Of a DNA stretch of 64,000 nucleotides, positions 54,388 to 63,247 are shown piece by piece. The notes beneath the pieces are model-generated. The model searched no databases. It saw only the letters and a program-made list of their open reading frames with translations, and was not told the origin of the DNA. The position numbers and the translations under genes are program-made. Every line of letters begins with the position of its first letter. The first letter of the stretch is position 1. The stretch spans positions 62,001 to 126,000 of the forward strand of contig JAKSMV010000004.1 in NCBI GenBank assembly GCA_024400425.1, written 5' to 3'. The DNA comes from Bacteroidales bacterium (GTDB taxonomy: Bacteria > Bacteroidota > Bacteroidia > Bacteroidales > F082).

Positions 54388-55392
54388 TCAAGTTTTATGA
54401 TACACTATTTTTACAACACCAACTTTGAGCAATTTTTGTTTCACTTTTGAGCCCCACGACAAGAACTTCTGCCGCATCCGCAACCATAAAAGCGGCTTTC
54501 CGTAAAGTTTTTTCCATCTCTTTGGTTGCAAATTCCAGTCCACCTTGGCGAGTTCCGATTTGGCCGCCTCGTGGTATTTTTTTGAAATATAATGATTAAA
54601 AAGACCATAGACACGCAAGTTGTCTATGAGTTGTTTATAGTCGGGATTCGTCTTTTCCTCTTCTTCGAGGTCGCCAAGGTTCCACAACATGTGGTTTTCA
54701 GGATTGTGCAGATGTTGTGTGCCACGATTTGCCACATCCACATCCTGATTGTAGTCGGCGAGGGTTTTGTTCAGGAATGCAACCTTGTGTTTCAATGCAA
54801 TGCGGATCCAAAGGATGAAATCTTCTCCCAAACGTATGCCTTTTGGAAATCCATCTGTTGTATCAAAAACCCGATGTGGAATGCATACTGTTCCTGTCCA
54901 AAGCGGCATGCACAAGGTCTTTGCATACACTTGGCAATAGTCAATATATCCCTTTTCAAAGTTTTCGGGCACTCCAACCGGAGCAACCCGTGTCTTGTGG
55001 CGGGTTTCGTTGATGATGGTGTAATTCGTTCCGAAAATGCCAGCATCAGGAAATTCGGCAATCAGTTTTGCCATTTCTTCCAAGAAAGTTGGTTCCCACC
55101 AATCGTCGGCATCAAGGAAACAGATGTAATCGCCACTGGATGCCGCCACGCCGTTGTTGCGTGCTGCAGAGACGCCTGCATTGGTTTGTCTGATGAGTTT
55201 CACAGGCTGCGGCTTAGACAGGCTCAGCCAGCAATCTTTAATAACTCGCTCCGCGACAGACGCCGAGTCATCTTTTGAACCGTCGTCAACCACAATGAGT
55301 TCGTAGTCGGTGTAAGTCTGTGCGGCGACACTACGCAATGCCTTTCCAATGTAAGGAGCTTTGTTGTATAACGGGATGATGACGGAAAACAT
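54388..55392 (-). CDS. GT2 family glycosyltransferase
   Basis: The 334-residue GT-A enzyme has VIIPLYNKAPYIGKALRSV, VDDGSKDDS and LDADDWWEPTF (DxD about 95), followed by a basic C-terminal third. A short segment CWLSLSKPQP (about residues 52-61) is encoded by a palindromic repeat (55211-55229) and looks inserted between the usual strand and the IRQTNAGVSAARN motif. Frame and downstream motifs are intact, so the enzyme may still work. Confidence 0.85.
   Translation of the reverse strand: MFSVIIPLYNKAPYIGKALRSVAAQTYTDYELIVVDDGSKDDSASVAERVIKDCWLSLSKPQPVKLIRQTNAGVSAARNNGVAASSGDYICFLDADDWWEPTFLEEMAKLIAEFPDAGIFGTNYTIINETRHKTRVAPVGVPENFEKGYIDYCQVYAKTLCMPLWTGTVCIPHRVFDTTDGFPKGIRLGEDFILWIRIALKHKVAFLNKTLADYNQDVDVANRGTQHLHNPENHMLWNLGDLEEEEKTNPDYKQLIDNLRVYGLFNHYISKKYHEAAKSELAKVDWNLQPKRWKKLYGKPLLWLRMRQKFLSWGSKVKQKLLKVGVVKIVYHKT
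55211..55229 (-). repeat. Palindromic repeat inside a glycosyltransferase gene
   Basis: On the minus strand the 19-mer GGCTGAGCCTGTCTAAGCC closely resembles the widespread GGCTGAGCTTGTCGAAGCC intergenic palindrome. Here it is read in frame as LSLSKPQ-like residues. Confidence 0.6.
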
Positions 55393-55394
55393 GA

Positions 55395-56327
55395 TTATCT
55401 TTTCAAAAGCTGAAGTGAATCGATATCGTGGGCGAGTTTTCGTGTAAACAGCTCTGCTCCGGTTCTATTCATGTGTGTCGCGTTGTAAAAATAGTTGGTG
55501 TCGTATGAAATAGAGTCGTAAGTGTAATTCAGTATCGGACAGCCATACTTGTCGGAGAATTTCTGATAATAATCGAACATCTGCTGCGGGTTATCCATCT
55601 TTTCAGTGACACCGATGTATATCGGGGCAAACACCAGAACAACCTGAATATTGTCCTTTTTGCAGGATGCCAGATAATCCTCAAAAATCTCAACAGCCTG
55701 CTGATTGACCGAAAAATCGACATGAGAAACATTTCTGAAAGCAGAACCGTCCCATTTTTCATCACGGCCGAAATACCCCTTGTAGAGCGGATATTGATTG
55801 AGTTTGTTGGGAATCCGCAAGCCTTCCTTTATCACCTCAAGGTAGCCTGAATATCTCACCAATGGCAAATACTTGTCCCAAATGGTAAATTCTTCAAAAT
55901 CCTTGATTTCGTTGAACAAGACATCATCGCAGAGATATGGCGTGAACTGCTCGCGTTCGTAGCCGTTGGACATCAGGAGGTTGCCGTAATCCACATTCTG
56001 AATGATCAGTTTGGGCTTGGGGTTGTGATGAATATAAGTGTTGTATTTCGCCACCTCGGCATCAATGCAACGTCCATCGATACTGAGATTGTAGAAATCG
56101 GTACCAAGAACGCTGTCGAGAATTGCAGGGCTGTACTGCACAAAACCGCGCGAACTGCCCATTATGACGGCATCGCAATCCATGTTGCCATAAAACAAAT
56201 CGTTCCAACTCTGGAATAGGCGGGCATTTGATTTGTGCAGATTTCTCGTGATATAAAAATCCAAACCGACGGCCAGCAATGCCACCGCCAGAAAAGTGAA
56301 AAATGTCCTAACGATAAATTTTCTCAT
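55395..56327 (-). CDS. Membrane-anchored SGNH/GDSL-type protein, partner of MBOAT
   Basis: The 310-residue protein has one N-terminal membrane anchor (about 8-27) and an extracytoplasmic SGNH-like domain with GSSRGFVQ (block I Ser, about 57) and THMNRTGAELF (block V His, about 288). The Asp expected three residues before the His is not obvious. With the adjacent MBOAT (5 bases) it is likely to complete O-acetylation of the polysaccharide, as AlgJ/AlgX- or PatB-like proteins do. Confidence 0.75.
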   Translation of the reverse strand: MRKFIVRTFFTFLAVALLAVGLDFYITRNLHKSNARLFQSWNDLFYGNMDCDAVIMGSSRGFVQYSPAILDSVLGTDFYNLSIDGRCIDAEVAKYNTYIHHNPKPKLIIQNVDYGNLLMSNGYEREQFTPYLCDDVLFNEIKDFEEFTIWDKYLPLVRYSGYLEVIKEGLRIPNKLNQYPLYKGYFGRDEKWDGSAFRNVSHVDFSVNQQAVEIFEDYLASCKKDNIQVVLVFAPIYIGVTEKMDNPQQMFDYYQKFSDKYGCPILNYTYDSISYDTNYFYNATHMNRTGAELFTRKLAHDIDSLQLLKR

Positions 56328-56332
56328 AAAAA

Positions 56333-57757
56333 TCAGAATTGGAAGTAAATGAAAGACTCGTTGTAAACACCAAAACAGAATATCATAAGCAAAATTGCTA
56401 TGTAGCAGGCGTATTTCAGGACATGGGATTTGACTTCACTAAGCTCCAATGCATGTTGTTTTTTGCGCTGGATCCATTCCACCACTATCAGAATGGCAAT
56501 AAATAGTATGGTCTTCATCGGAAGCGACGGCATTATGAAAAGGCTGGTCGAGAATATTCCGGCGAAAATTTCTCCTGCCTGACCGATGCTTTCGGCACGG
56601 AAGATGATCCAGCCGAAGACAGCCAGGATAAAAGTCAGCAACATCTGTGCAAACTCCTTGAAAGTGGGCAGGAATCTGTCGGCAGCCACGATATCGGTAT
56701 GCTTGCGGTTCTTGCCGAGCAGAATCAGCGGCAGAAACAGGAGCGCATGATATGCTCCCCATGCCACAAAAGTCCAGTTGGCTCCGTGCCAAAAACCGCT
56801 CACCAGAAATATCACGAAAGTGTTGCGGATGACTTTAACCTTAGAGCAACGGCTTCCTCCTAGCGGAATATAGATATAGTCGCGGAACCACGTGGTCAGT
56901 GAGATGTGCCACCTGCGCCAGAATTCGGCTATGTCGCGGCTGAAATACGGCACATTGAAATTTCGCATCAACTTGATGCCGAACAACTTTGAAGTACCAA
57001 TGGCAATGTCGCTGTATCCCGAGAAATCACCGTATATCTGGAATGTGAACATCACCGCTGCAACAAACAGCGTACTGCCGCTCTGCGAAGCATAATCGGC
57101 CCAAACACTGTCGACGAAAACCGCGCAGTTGTCGGCCACCACTATTTTCTTGAAAAAACCCCACAGCATCTGACGTACGCCGTCAACAGCCGTATCATAA
57201 TCGAAACTGCGAGGTTTTGCAAACTGCGGCAAAAGATTGGTGGCCCGCTCGATGGGTCCGGCCACGAGTTGCGGGAAGAAACTCACGAAGGCGAAAAACT
57301 GGATGATGTCATGGGTCGGCTCGAGTTTCTTGCGATACACGTCGATGCTGTAGCTCAGAGCCTGGAAAGTGTAGAAACTGATGCCGACGGGAAGGATTAT
57401 CTTGAAAAGCAATCCGTCGGGATTGGCCCCGAACATTTCGGCGAACGAGGTCACAAAGAAATCGTAATACTTGAAAACGCCAAGTATCAGAAGATTCAGC
57501 ACAATGTTCGCCGCACTGATGAATTTGGCTTTCCTTCGGTTTTCTCCTGCTTTCTCGATGAGTATTCCGCTGCCCCAACTGCAAAACGAAGTGAAGGCGA
57601 TCAGGAAAAGGAAACGCCAGTCCCACCAGCCGTAGAAGACATACGAAACCACGACCACAAACAGGTTCTGCAGCCGCAGGTTGCGGTTGAACACAAACCA
57701 ATAGAGTAGGAATACTATCGGCAGAAAAATCAGAAATTCTATGGAATTGAAAAGCAT
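56333..57757 (-). CDS. MBOAT family O-acyltransferase (AlgI/DltB-like)
   Basis: The 474-residue polytopic protein (about 11 helices) has the MBOAT signature FWRRWHISLTTWFRDYIYIPLGGSR (given by its key residues W, H, D, GG) near 280-305 and the conserved His in FWHGANWTFVAWGAYH near 325. It transfers acetyl across the inner membrane to an extracytoplasmic acceptor, here with the SGNH protein downstream. Confidence 0.92.
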   Translation of the reverse strand: MLFNSIEFLIFLPIVFLLYWFVFNRNLRLQNLFVVVVSYVFYGWWDWRFLFLIAFTSFCSWGSGILIEKAGENRRKAKFISAANIVLNLLILGVFKYYDFFVTSFAEMFGANPDGLLFKIILPVGISFYTFQALSYSIDVYRKKLEPTHDIIQFFAFVSFFPQLVAGPIERATNLLPQFAKPRSFDYDTAVDGVRQMLWGFFKKIVVADNCAVFVDSVWADYASQSGSTLFVAAVMFTFQIYGDFSGYSDIAIGTSKLFGIKLMRNFNVPYFSRDIAEFWRRWHISLTTWFRDYIYIPLGGSRCSKVKVIRNTFVIFLVSGFWHGANWTFVAWGAYHALLFLPLILLGKNRKHTDIVAADRFLPTFKEFAQMLLTFILAVFGWIIFRAESIGQAGEIFAGIFSTSLFIMPSLPMKTILFIAILIVVEWIQRKKQHALELSEVKSHVLKYACYIAILLMIFCFGVYNESFIYFQF

Positions 57758-57760
57758 GAG

Positions 57761-58723
57761 TTATTTATGAATCTTTTGCGTCAATTTTGAATACAAACGG
57801 AACAATTTTGGAGAAATGCGAATCAACCTATACAAACGTTTGTGCCGTTTTGTTACTGCCGTTTGTTTGAAATGATTCCAATTGATACGTGCTTTCAGTT
57901 CCTTGTCGCGATTTCCATATAGTTTTTTTGTTGTTGAAGAGAACCATCCGATGTAACCCGACGCAAAAACCCTATAGATGACACTTTTGTCAATGCCCTT
58001 CAAAGGCACAAAGAAATCCGCCAGCATTTCCTGAACCCGCAGGCTGTCGTACCAGCGGTTGATATTGACGGTTGTGGTAATGCTGCTTTGACGGATACGA
58101 TATACGTAACAACACAAATCAACGGCTTTTACACTTTTGGCATGATACATCACCATGGTGCTGAACAAATCGTCTTCGGCACGAAGAATGCCGTCGGCAA
58201 AACGCAGGTTGTTTGCGTCAAGGAACTCACGCCTGTAGGCGCGTTGCCACACGCAGACAAAGTGAATTTCTGCTGGAATCAGTCTCTGGTTGTTGAAATA
58301 ATCCCATCCCGACATTACTCTGTTTGGGAAAGGCCGGTTGTTTTCGACAAACACGTCTTTGTCTTCTACATACTTTTTTGCATTGAAGCAGACGACATCC
58401 TCACCATTCAAGTATGGATATAGAGATGACAAAGCATTGTCGCACAGCCAATCGTCGCTGTCCACGAACATTACATACTCGCCTTGGGCCACTTCGAGGC
58501 CTCTGTTGCGAGCCGTACTCATGCCTGCATTGTCCTGGGTGATGACATTCAGGTTGGAATGTTTACCAGCATAGCCTTCCAGCAGTGCAAGGGTGCCGTC
58601 GTTGCTGCCATCGTTGACGACGACGACTTCAAAATCGCTGCAATTCTGCTCAAAAATGCTGTCCAGACATTTCGGCAGGAACTGCTCTACGTTATATGCC
58701 GGTATGATGATGGAAAGTTTCAT
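57761..58723 (-). CDS. GT2 family glycosyltransferase
   Basis: The 320-residue GT-A enzyme has IIIPAYNVEQFLPKCLDSI, VVNDGSNDGT, NAGMSTARNRGLEVA, FVDSDDWL (DxD about 90) and RAEDDLFSTMV (about 185). The C-terminal 60 residues are very basic (KLYGNRDKELKARINW and after), as in membrane-peripheral capsule transferases. Its start codon lies 6 bases from the inverted repeat of the GxxExxY cassette. Confidence 0.88.
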   Translation of the reverse strand: MKLSIIIPAYNVEQFLPKCLDSIFEQNCSDFEVVVVNDGSNDGTLALLEGYAGKHSNLNVITQDNAGMSTARNRGLEVAQGEYVMFVDSDDWLCDNALSSLYPYLNGEDVVCFNAKKYVEDKDVFVENNRPFPNRVMSGWDYFNNQRLIPAEIHFVCVWQRAYRREFLDANNLRFADGILRAEDDLFSTMVMYHAKSVKAVDLCCYVYRIRQSSITTTVNINRWYDSLRVQEMLADFFVPLKGIDKSVIYRVFASGYIGWFSSTTKKLYGNRDKELKARINWNHFKQTAVTKRHKRLYRLIRISPKLFRLYSKLTQKIHK

Positions 58724-58729
58724 GTGTAA

Positions 58730-59344
58730 TTAAACGCAAATTACCACAAATTGTTCGCAAATGTTAAGGGCCTATTATGGCAAATCTTCAATGGGACGAA
58801 GATCTTTGTCAACAAGAAGGCAGTTGTTGGAAATGGTGTCAAAAATGTATCGTTCGCTGTGAAGGTTCTTTTCTCCAAAATTAATTAACAGTCCTATTGG
58901 TTTGTGGGTTAAACGCAAATAATTAAACAATTGGGCGCGGTGTTCCGATGTGATTTCCTTTGTGGATTTGAGTTCAACAACGATGTCATCAACGACTAAA
59001 TCCATTTTATAGAATTTATCCATCTTCACACCTTTGTAGTAAATGGCTATTTCTTGTTCCCGTTGATTAGATATATTTCGAATGTCAAGTTCTCTTGAAA
59101 GTGCTTCTTGATAGACTTGTTCAAGTAACCCTGACCCTAACTCGCAATGGACCTCCATTGCGGCACCAATTATCTTGTAAACGATATCCTTATATCGAGA
59201 ATAAAACATAATTAACTATTTCGGGAATTGCGATACATAAGTGGAAATTGTATTCGCTTTCTAAGTGATAGTTGCTAATAAAGCAGCCAATTATTGAAGC
59301 TTTTTATGATGATTGGTGATTGATTTGTGTGTATTTGCGTTTAA
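58730..59344. mobile_element. Putative GxxExxY cassette bounded by terminal inverted repeats
   Basis: TTAAACGCAAATTACCACAAAT (58730-58751) is repeated in reverse complement at 59323-59344 with 19 of 22 bases matching; the outer ends are TTAAACG and CGTTTAA. Just outside lie ATGTGTAA (58722-58729) and ATGTGTTA (59346-59353), a 7-of-8 direct repeat resembling a target duplication. The 615-base unit carries only the GxxExxY gene and sits between two glycosyltransferase genes. Mobility is inference. Confidence 0.55.
58775..59209 (-). CDS. GxxExxY protein (PD-(D/E)XK nuclease-like)
   Basis: The 144-residue protein contains the name-giving motif G27xxE30xxY33 (GLLEQVY). It also has a PD-(D/E)XK-type core with D70, E79 and K81 (in MDLVVDDIVVELKSTK), plus HRAQLFNYLRLT and GLLINFGEKNL. 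The fold suggests nucleic-acid binding or cleavage, but no function is established that I can state with confidence. It has no relation to polysaccharide synthesis and is enclosed by inverted repeats. Confidence 0.85.
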   Translation of the reverse strand: MFYSRYKDIVYKIIGAAMEVHCELGSGLLEQVYQEALSRELDIRNISNQREQEIAIYYKGVKMDKFYKMDLVVDDIVVELKSTKEITSEHRAQLFNYLRLTHKPIGLLINFGEKNLHSERYIFDTISNNCLLVDKDLRPIEDLP

Positions 59345-59355
59345 AATGTGTTATC

Positions 59356-60345
59356 TTAGCTCTTGAACAAATCGTTGATTTTCTTTTCAAGGGCATTGAA
59401 GTATTCGATTACCACTTCGGCGGCATTGGGTTGCAGACGTGGCTGTTCGAAAAATTCCTTGTACAATTTGGGATTGTTCCACAATTCTTCCACTTTTTTT
59501 ATCAGTTGGCTGTTGTCGCCGTCCTTTTCCCAGAAAAGAATTGCATCATGATTGAGCACATCGGGTTCTGGGTTGTTGAGCGAACCATTGTAGATGGGAA
59601 TACATCCCGATCCGATGGAATGAAATACTTTTTCCGTAACATAACCATCAACAGAGATGTTTTCGGGACAGATGAAAAACTTGTAGTGTTTCAGAAACTC
59701 GGCCTTATTGTCGTGGAATACCGTCTGCAAATCCTCGGTGTTTCGGAGAAATCGGCCTGCACAATCAACGGTGCTTACTATATTCAAACTGTCAACGATG
59801 GATTTCCGCATTACAAGATGTTCTGACAATAATCCCGAGCCTCCTCCGGCTACCAATGCGCAAAAACGGTTTCGTTGTTCATCGTATTTCTGATGACTGA
59901 GTTTCTCGCAAATCCTTTTCACATCTTCCTGCGAGGAATTTGCGGGGAACATTTCCAAAAGCCAAATGGGAAAACGCAGATATCTTTCATCTTCAACATG
60001 GTCGAAGCCCAACGACAGGTTGATATGCTTATAGTCGAGCATATTCTGTGCATAATCGTGAAATGCATCGTAATGCACGTTTTCGCCGGTAAAAAAAATC
60101 CGCTTGCGGTGTCTGGAAAACGGACACAAAAGTTCATCGGTTCTCAACAGGCTGATGTTTCCCAAGGTAGAAAAGAAGGCAAATTTAGCCCGAGGATATT
60201 TTTCCATGAATCCTCTGCTTCTTACAAAATCTGTAAACCATATTTCGTCGGCCGACTGACCGTCCCAGAAATTAAAGTAGGAAACAGGAACTTTATCGGA
60301 ACGCAATGCCGATTTCCAACGTTTATAATTAGTCCTTGCTTTCAT
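59356..60345 (-). CDS. GT10 family fucosyltransferase
   Basis: The 329-residue protein has YFNFWDGQSADEIWFTDFV at the N side. The GT10 donor motif lies at about 230-260: CPENISVDGYVTEKVFHSIGSGCIPIYNG (key residues E, N, D, Y, T, E, K, G, P). It transfers L-fucose from GDP-fucose, commonly in alpha-1,3/1,4 linkage. The 5' end overlaps the GT8 gene stop by one base. Confidence 0.87.
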   Translation of the reverse strand: MKARTNYKRWKSALRSDKVPVSYFNFWDGQSADEIWFTDFVRSRGFMEKYPRAKFAFFSTLGNISLLRTDELLCPFSRHRKRIFFTGENVHYDAFHDYAQNMLDYKHINLSLGFDHVEDERYLRFPIWLLEMFPANSSQEDVKRICEKLSHQKYDEQRNRFCALVAGGGSGLLSEHLVMRKSIVDSLNIVSTVDCAGRFLRNTEDLQTVFHDNKAEFLKHYKFFICPENISVDGYVTEKVFHSIGSGCIPIYNGSLNNPEPDVLNHDAILFWEKDGDNSQLIKKVEELWNNPKLYKEFFEQPRLQPNAAEVVIEYFNALEKKINDLFKS

Positions 60346-61226
60346 TATTTTACGCCAATACGTCGTTTTGCCTTTCTAATCAAATGCTTGTATTCCAAAT
60401 GTATTTGCTTGGTATTCCGTAGCCCTGTCATTTTACAAAGACTCAATACTATTTCTTGTTTCAATACAGACAAAAAAGACCAATGCTGCATCCACGGTTT
60501 TTTCTCTCCTGCATAATGCATTATTGCAACTGATTTAGAATTGTTTATGTCTCCCGAATAATTATAACCTAGAACTTTTTCGTAATAATCCGCATAACCT
60601 GCCATTATTCCATATTTCTCACCCATATCCAATTCAGGATGCTTTGTCCACTCCGAATAATATTCCTGAAGAACATCTTGGTCTCCACAACTTCCTTTTT
60701 TCTCAATCACAATTGGAATTGTAGCTTCCAACTGCTGAATCAGTTCATTGTTGGGTATCAAAGTCATAATGCCAGATGTCAAATCAACCCAGTCTTCATT
60801 TCCCGGATAGCTCTTTCCTGCAATCATAGCCGACATATGTGGTTTTTCGAACAAATGATCCAAATTCTGGAGGATATAAATATCAGAATCAAGAAAGACG
60901 ATTTTGTCAAACTGAGTAAGTCCGAATATCAGCAGCTTATCAAACGTATAATTGAACCGGTTGTCCCCATTTGCATTATTGTTTTCCACCAAAGCATTGG
61001 GAATTGCAACAGATTGTTCGTATTCAACGATATTGATTCCTTCACCTTTCAATTTTTGCACAGTTTCACAATTATCCTTGACCAACTTGGTAGGCAGCAA
61101 AGTGTACAGAGGTATTTTCGTACCAGTCTTGAGAAGACTCAAATACATGGTTTCCAGTCCGACCAGATAATTTTTACTGGTTACAATACTTACATAAGCA
61201 AAATTGTTACTGTGGGTCATCTTCAT
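60345..61226 (-). CDS. GT8 family glycosyltransferase
   Basis: The ATG at 61226 is preferred to an upstream GTG at 61244. The 293-residue protein has AYVSIVTSKNYLVGLETMYLSL at the N terminus and the metal-binding DxD in FLDSDIYIL (about 108-114). YSGDINNSKSVAIMHYAGEKKPW (about 235-257) matches the HxxGxxKPW motif of GT8. It is a retaining transferase for galactose, glucose or similar. Confidence 0.88.
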   Translation of the reverse strand: MKMTHSNNFAYVSIVTSKNYLVGLETMYLSLLKTGTKIPLYTLLPTKLVKDNCETVQKLKGEGINIVEYEQSVAIPNALVENNNANGDNRFNYTFDKLLIFGLTQFDKIVFLDSDIYILQNLDHLFEKPHMSAMIAGKSYPGNEDWVDLTSGIMTLIPNNELIQQLEATIPIVIEKKGSCGDQDVLQEYYSEWTKHPELDMGEKYGIMAGYADYYEKVLGYNYSGDINNSKSVAIMHYAGEKKPWMQHWSFLSVLKQEIVLSLCKMTGLRNTKQIHLEYKHLIRKAKRRIGVK

Positions 61227-61265
61227 ATATTTAGTTGTAAACACTCATACTACCGAACACAAAAA

Positions 61266-62402
61266 TCAACGGTAATGTTTTTCAGATTTATTTTCTCTTT
61301 TCTGGATAATTTTCTTTCCCAAATTTTGGAATGGTTCTTCGATGAACTGATAGGTCAGTGTTGATATTGCTATTGTAATAGTAACCACAAGCAAGTACCA
61401 CAGAATGTAATTTAGCACTGGATATATTGCAAAAGAAGGTATACAACCGAGCTTTTCAAGCCAATACATTACTGCGAAATGCACCAAATACATACTGAAA
61501 CTGATTTTGCCTAGGTGTTTAGTGATAGGATTTACAAAAGCTTTCATCGGATTCACACTCAAGGCAAAAGCAATGATAAAGAAGAAGAATGCAAATATTA
61601 CATTGTCAAATATCAACAAATGTAAATTAAACATTTTGTTGACCAACAATGCTATGCCGATTATTACAAAGGAAATAGGCTGAATATCTCTCAATGTGTT
61701 TTTCTCGACAACAAGAAAATATAATATTACTCCCATCAAAAACACGGGCAGTTGATTGGGGAACCAATAGTAAAGGAATTCTGTGTAAATCCATGATGGC
61801 TGGATGTTTACAGGTATCTGAAGCATAATAAACTTTAATATAGCATTGATACCAATAGTTGCAAGAAGCGTGTTTACGGCTTGACCGGCATTTTTGATTC
61901 TGGAAAACAGAAAAGGCAAGGTCAAATAAAAAGTCATCTCAACCGCAACAGACCATCCTCCAGGAACGGCGCGATTTATCCACTTAGGATAAAAATCATT
62001 TACAAAAAAGACATTTGCTACGACTTCGGCAAAATTATTGAAAGATGAAACGCTGTGTCCTCCTTGAATAAAGAAATAGTAAACCAACCCACAATAATAA
62101 AGAGGGGCTATGCGGAAAAATCTTCTGATGAAGAAATTGGACACATAGTGTTTTTCTTTCGTTCTCCTGTTTCTATACGACAAAAATAGTGTGAAGGCAC
62201 TCGCAACGAAAAACAGCTGCACTCAATACATTCCACAACCGAGAGCATTGTCAATACTACCCAAGCCAATGCAACCGAAACTCTGTGACGTATGAACCAT
62301 TACGACTAGCAAAACGGCAATGGCCCTCAATGAATCCACCCAATCGTAATGTGTAAATGGCGTTTTCGCAGATTGATTTGAATCACCTACCATATCATCC
62401 AT
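61266..62402 (-). pseudogene. Acyltransferase-3 (OafA-type) gene interrupted by one TGA codon
   Basis: Read from the ATG at 62402 the frame gives 59 residues, including LRAIAVLLVVMVHTSQ with the catalytic His. It is then interrupted by TGA (62223-62225), and 318 residues continue in the same frame (VQLFFVASAFTLFLS and about nine membrane helices). The family expects Gly at the TGA (GxxGVxLFFVLSGF). Thus GGA to TGA, one substitution, broke a 378-residue gene. Translation from GTG at 62222 would lack the first helix and the catalytic His. Confidence 0.85.
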
Positions 62403-63247
62403 TTTTTGAAATCAACTCCAATTGCCTTGTCGCCCATACACATTCCTAAAAACAATCCCACATTAGAACTGAATGTGCAAAAAGTCAACTCTGCCTTGCG
62501 AAGATATTCCATAGATGCAAACATATTGATCAAATTGTGATGCTTTTTGTCTGCACTCGAAATGTTGTATTTGTTTTGCTGATAGCCATGAGAATCTTCC
62601 TCGGTAAGCGTCACAAAAGACCAATATGGGTAAAGTTCACGTATGAGCTCAATATTGCGATAATCATCAGAAGAGACGAAAGCTTTCCTGAGAGTGGTCA
62701 AGGATTCGGCTTTGTCGATGTACGCATTGACGTTCAGTAGATTGGTTTCGGTGCATTTGTCTCCGCCCCGGATGTGAAAACCGATGTATGGTTCATCAAT
62801 ATTTATGCTATTCATCAAATCTTCAATCTCAGCTTGAGTTTGCTTGTTGAATCGGTAAATTTCATTGACAATTGGTTTGGTCGCATCTCTCACTTCTTTT
62901 GAGCTCATCTCCGTTAGGTCGATATGGCGGAAATCGTTCCAAAGATCTGGTGTCAAATATGTATGTGGATGGGTGAACTTGTAGAAATCCATCAAAAGTT
63001 TCCTTTTCCCGCCTTTAGGATTTTCGTATCGTTGGTTTATGTAATGATGTCCGTCCCATTTCGTTTCCTTACAAAAAGGCAGGAAAAAGTCTGTCCAACC
63101 TTTGCCTTGCCCAAAATTTGCATCTTTCGAATATAACTCAAAATCAATATTATGCCTTTGGCAATAGAGAATCGCCAATATCATGTTATTTAATTCGGAA
63201 TAAAATCCGACAGAATGTCCAACATGGAATATCAGTTTTTGTTTCAT
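62387..63247 (-). CDS. GT23/NodZ-like fucosyltransferase-fold protein
   Basis: The 286-residue protein has KLIFHVGHSVGFYSELNNMILAILYC at the N terminus, the donor motif IGFHIRGGDK (about 151-160; compare HxRRxDK of GT23/NodZ/POFUT) and CTFSSNVGLFLGMCM (about 258-272). The motif has GG for RR. It may transfer fucose from GDP-fucose. Its end overlaps the broken acyltransferase gene by 16 bases and its start overlaps the deacetylase stop by ATGA. Confidence 0.6.
   Translation of the reverse strand: MKQKLIFHVGHSVGFYSELNNMILAILYCQRHNIDFELYSKDANFGQGKGWTDFFLPFCKETKWDGHHYINQRYENPKGGKRKLLMDFYKFTHPHTYLTPDLWNDFRHIDLTEMSSKEVRDATKPIVNEIYRFNKQTQAEIEDLMNSINIDEPYIGFHIRGGDKCTETNLLNVNAYIDKAESLTTLRKAFVSSDDYRNIELIRELYPYWSFVTLTEEDSHGYQQNKYNISSADKKHHNLINMFASMEYLRKAELTFCTFSSNVGLFLGMCMGDKAIGVDFKKWMIW

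Noticed and set aside
58909..58920. Third copy of TTAAACGCAAAT inside the GxxExxY gene
   Set aside because: It matches the first 12 bases of the terminal repeat but codes for the conserved NYLRL region, so it may be chance; too short to interpret alone.
62223..62225. TGA read as glycine (recoded genetic code)
   Set aside because: Other genes in the window use TGA as their stop, including tightly overlapping ATGA junctions, so a reassigned code is not supported.
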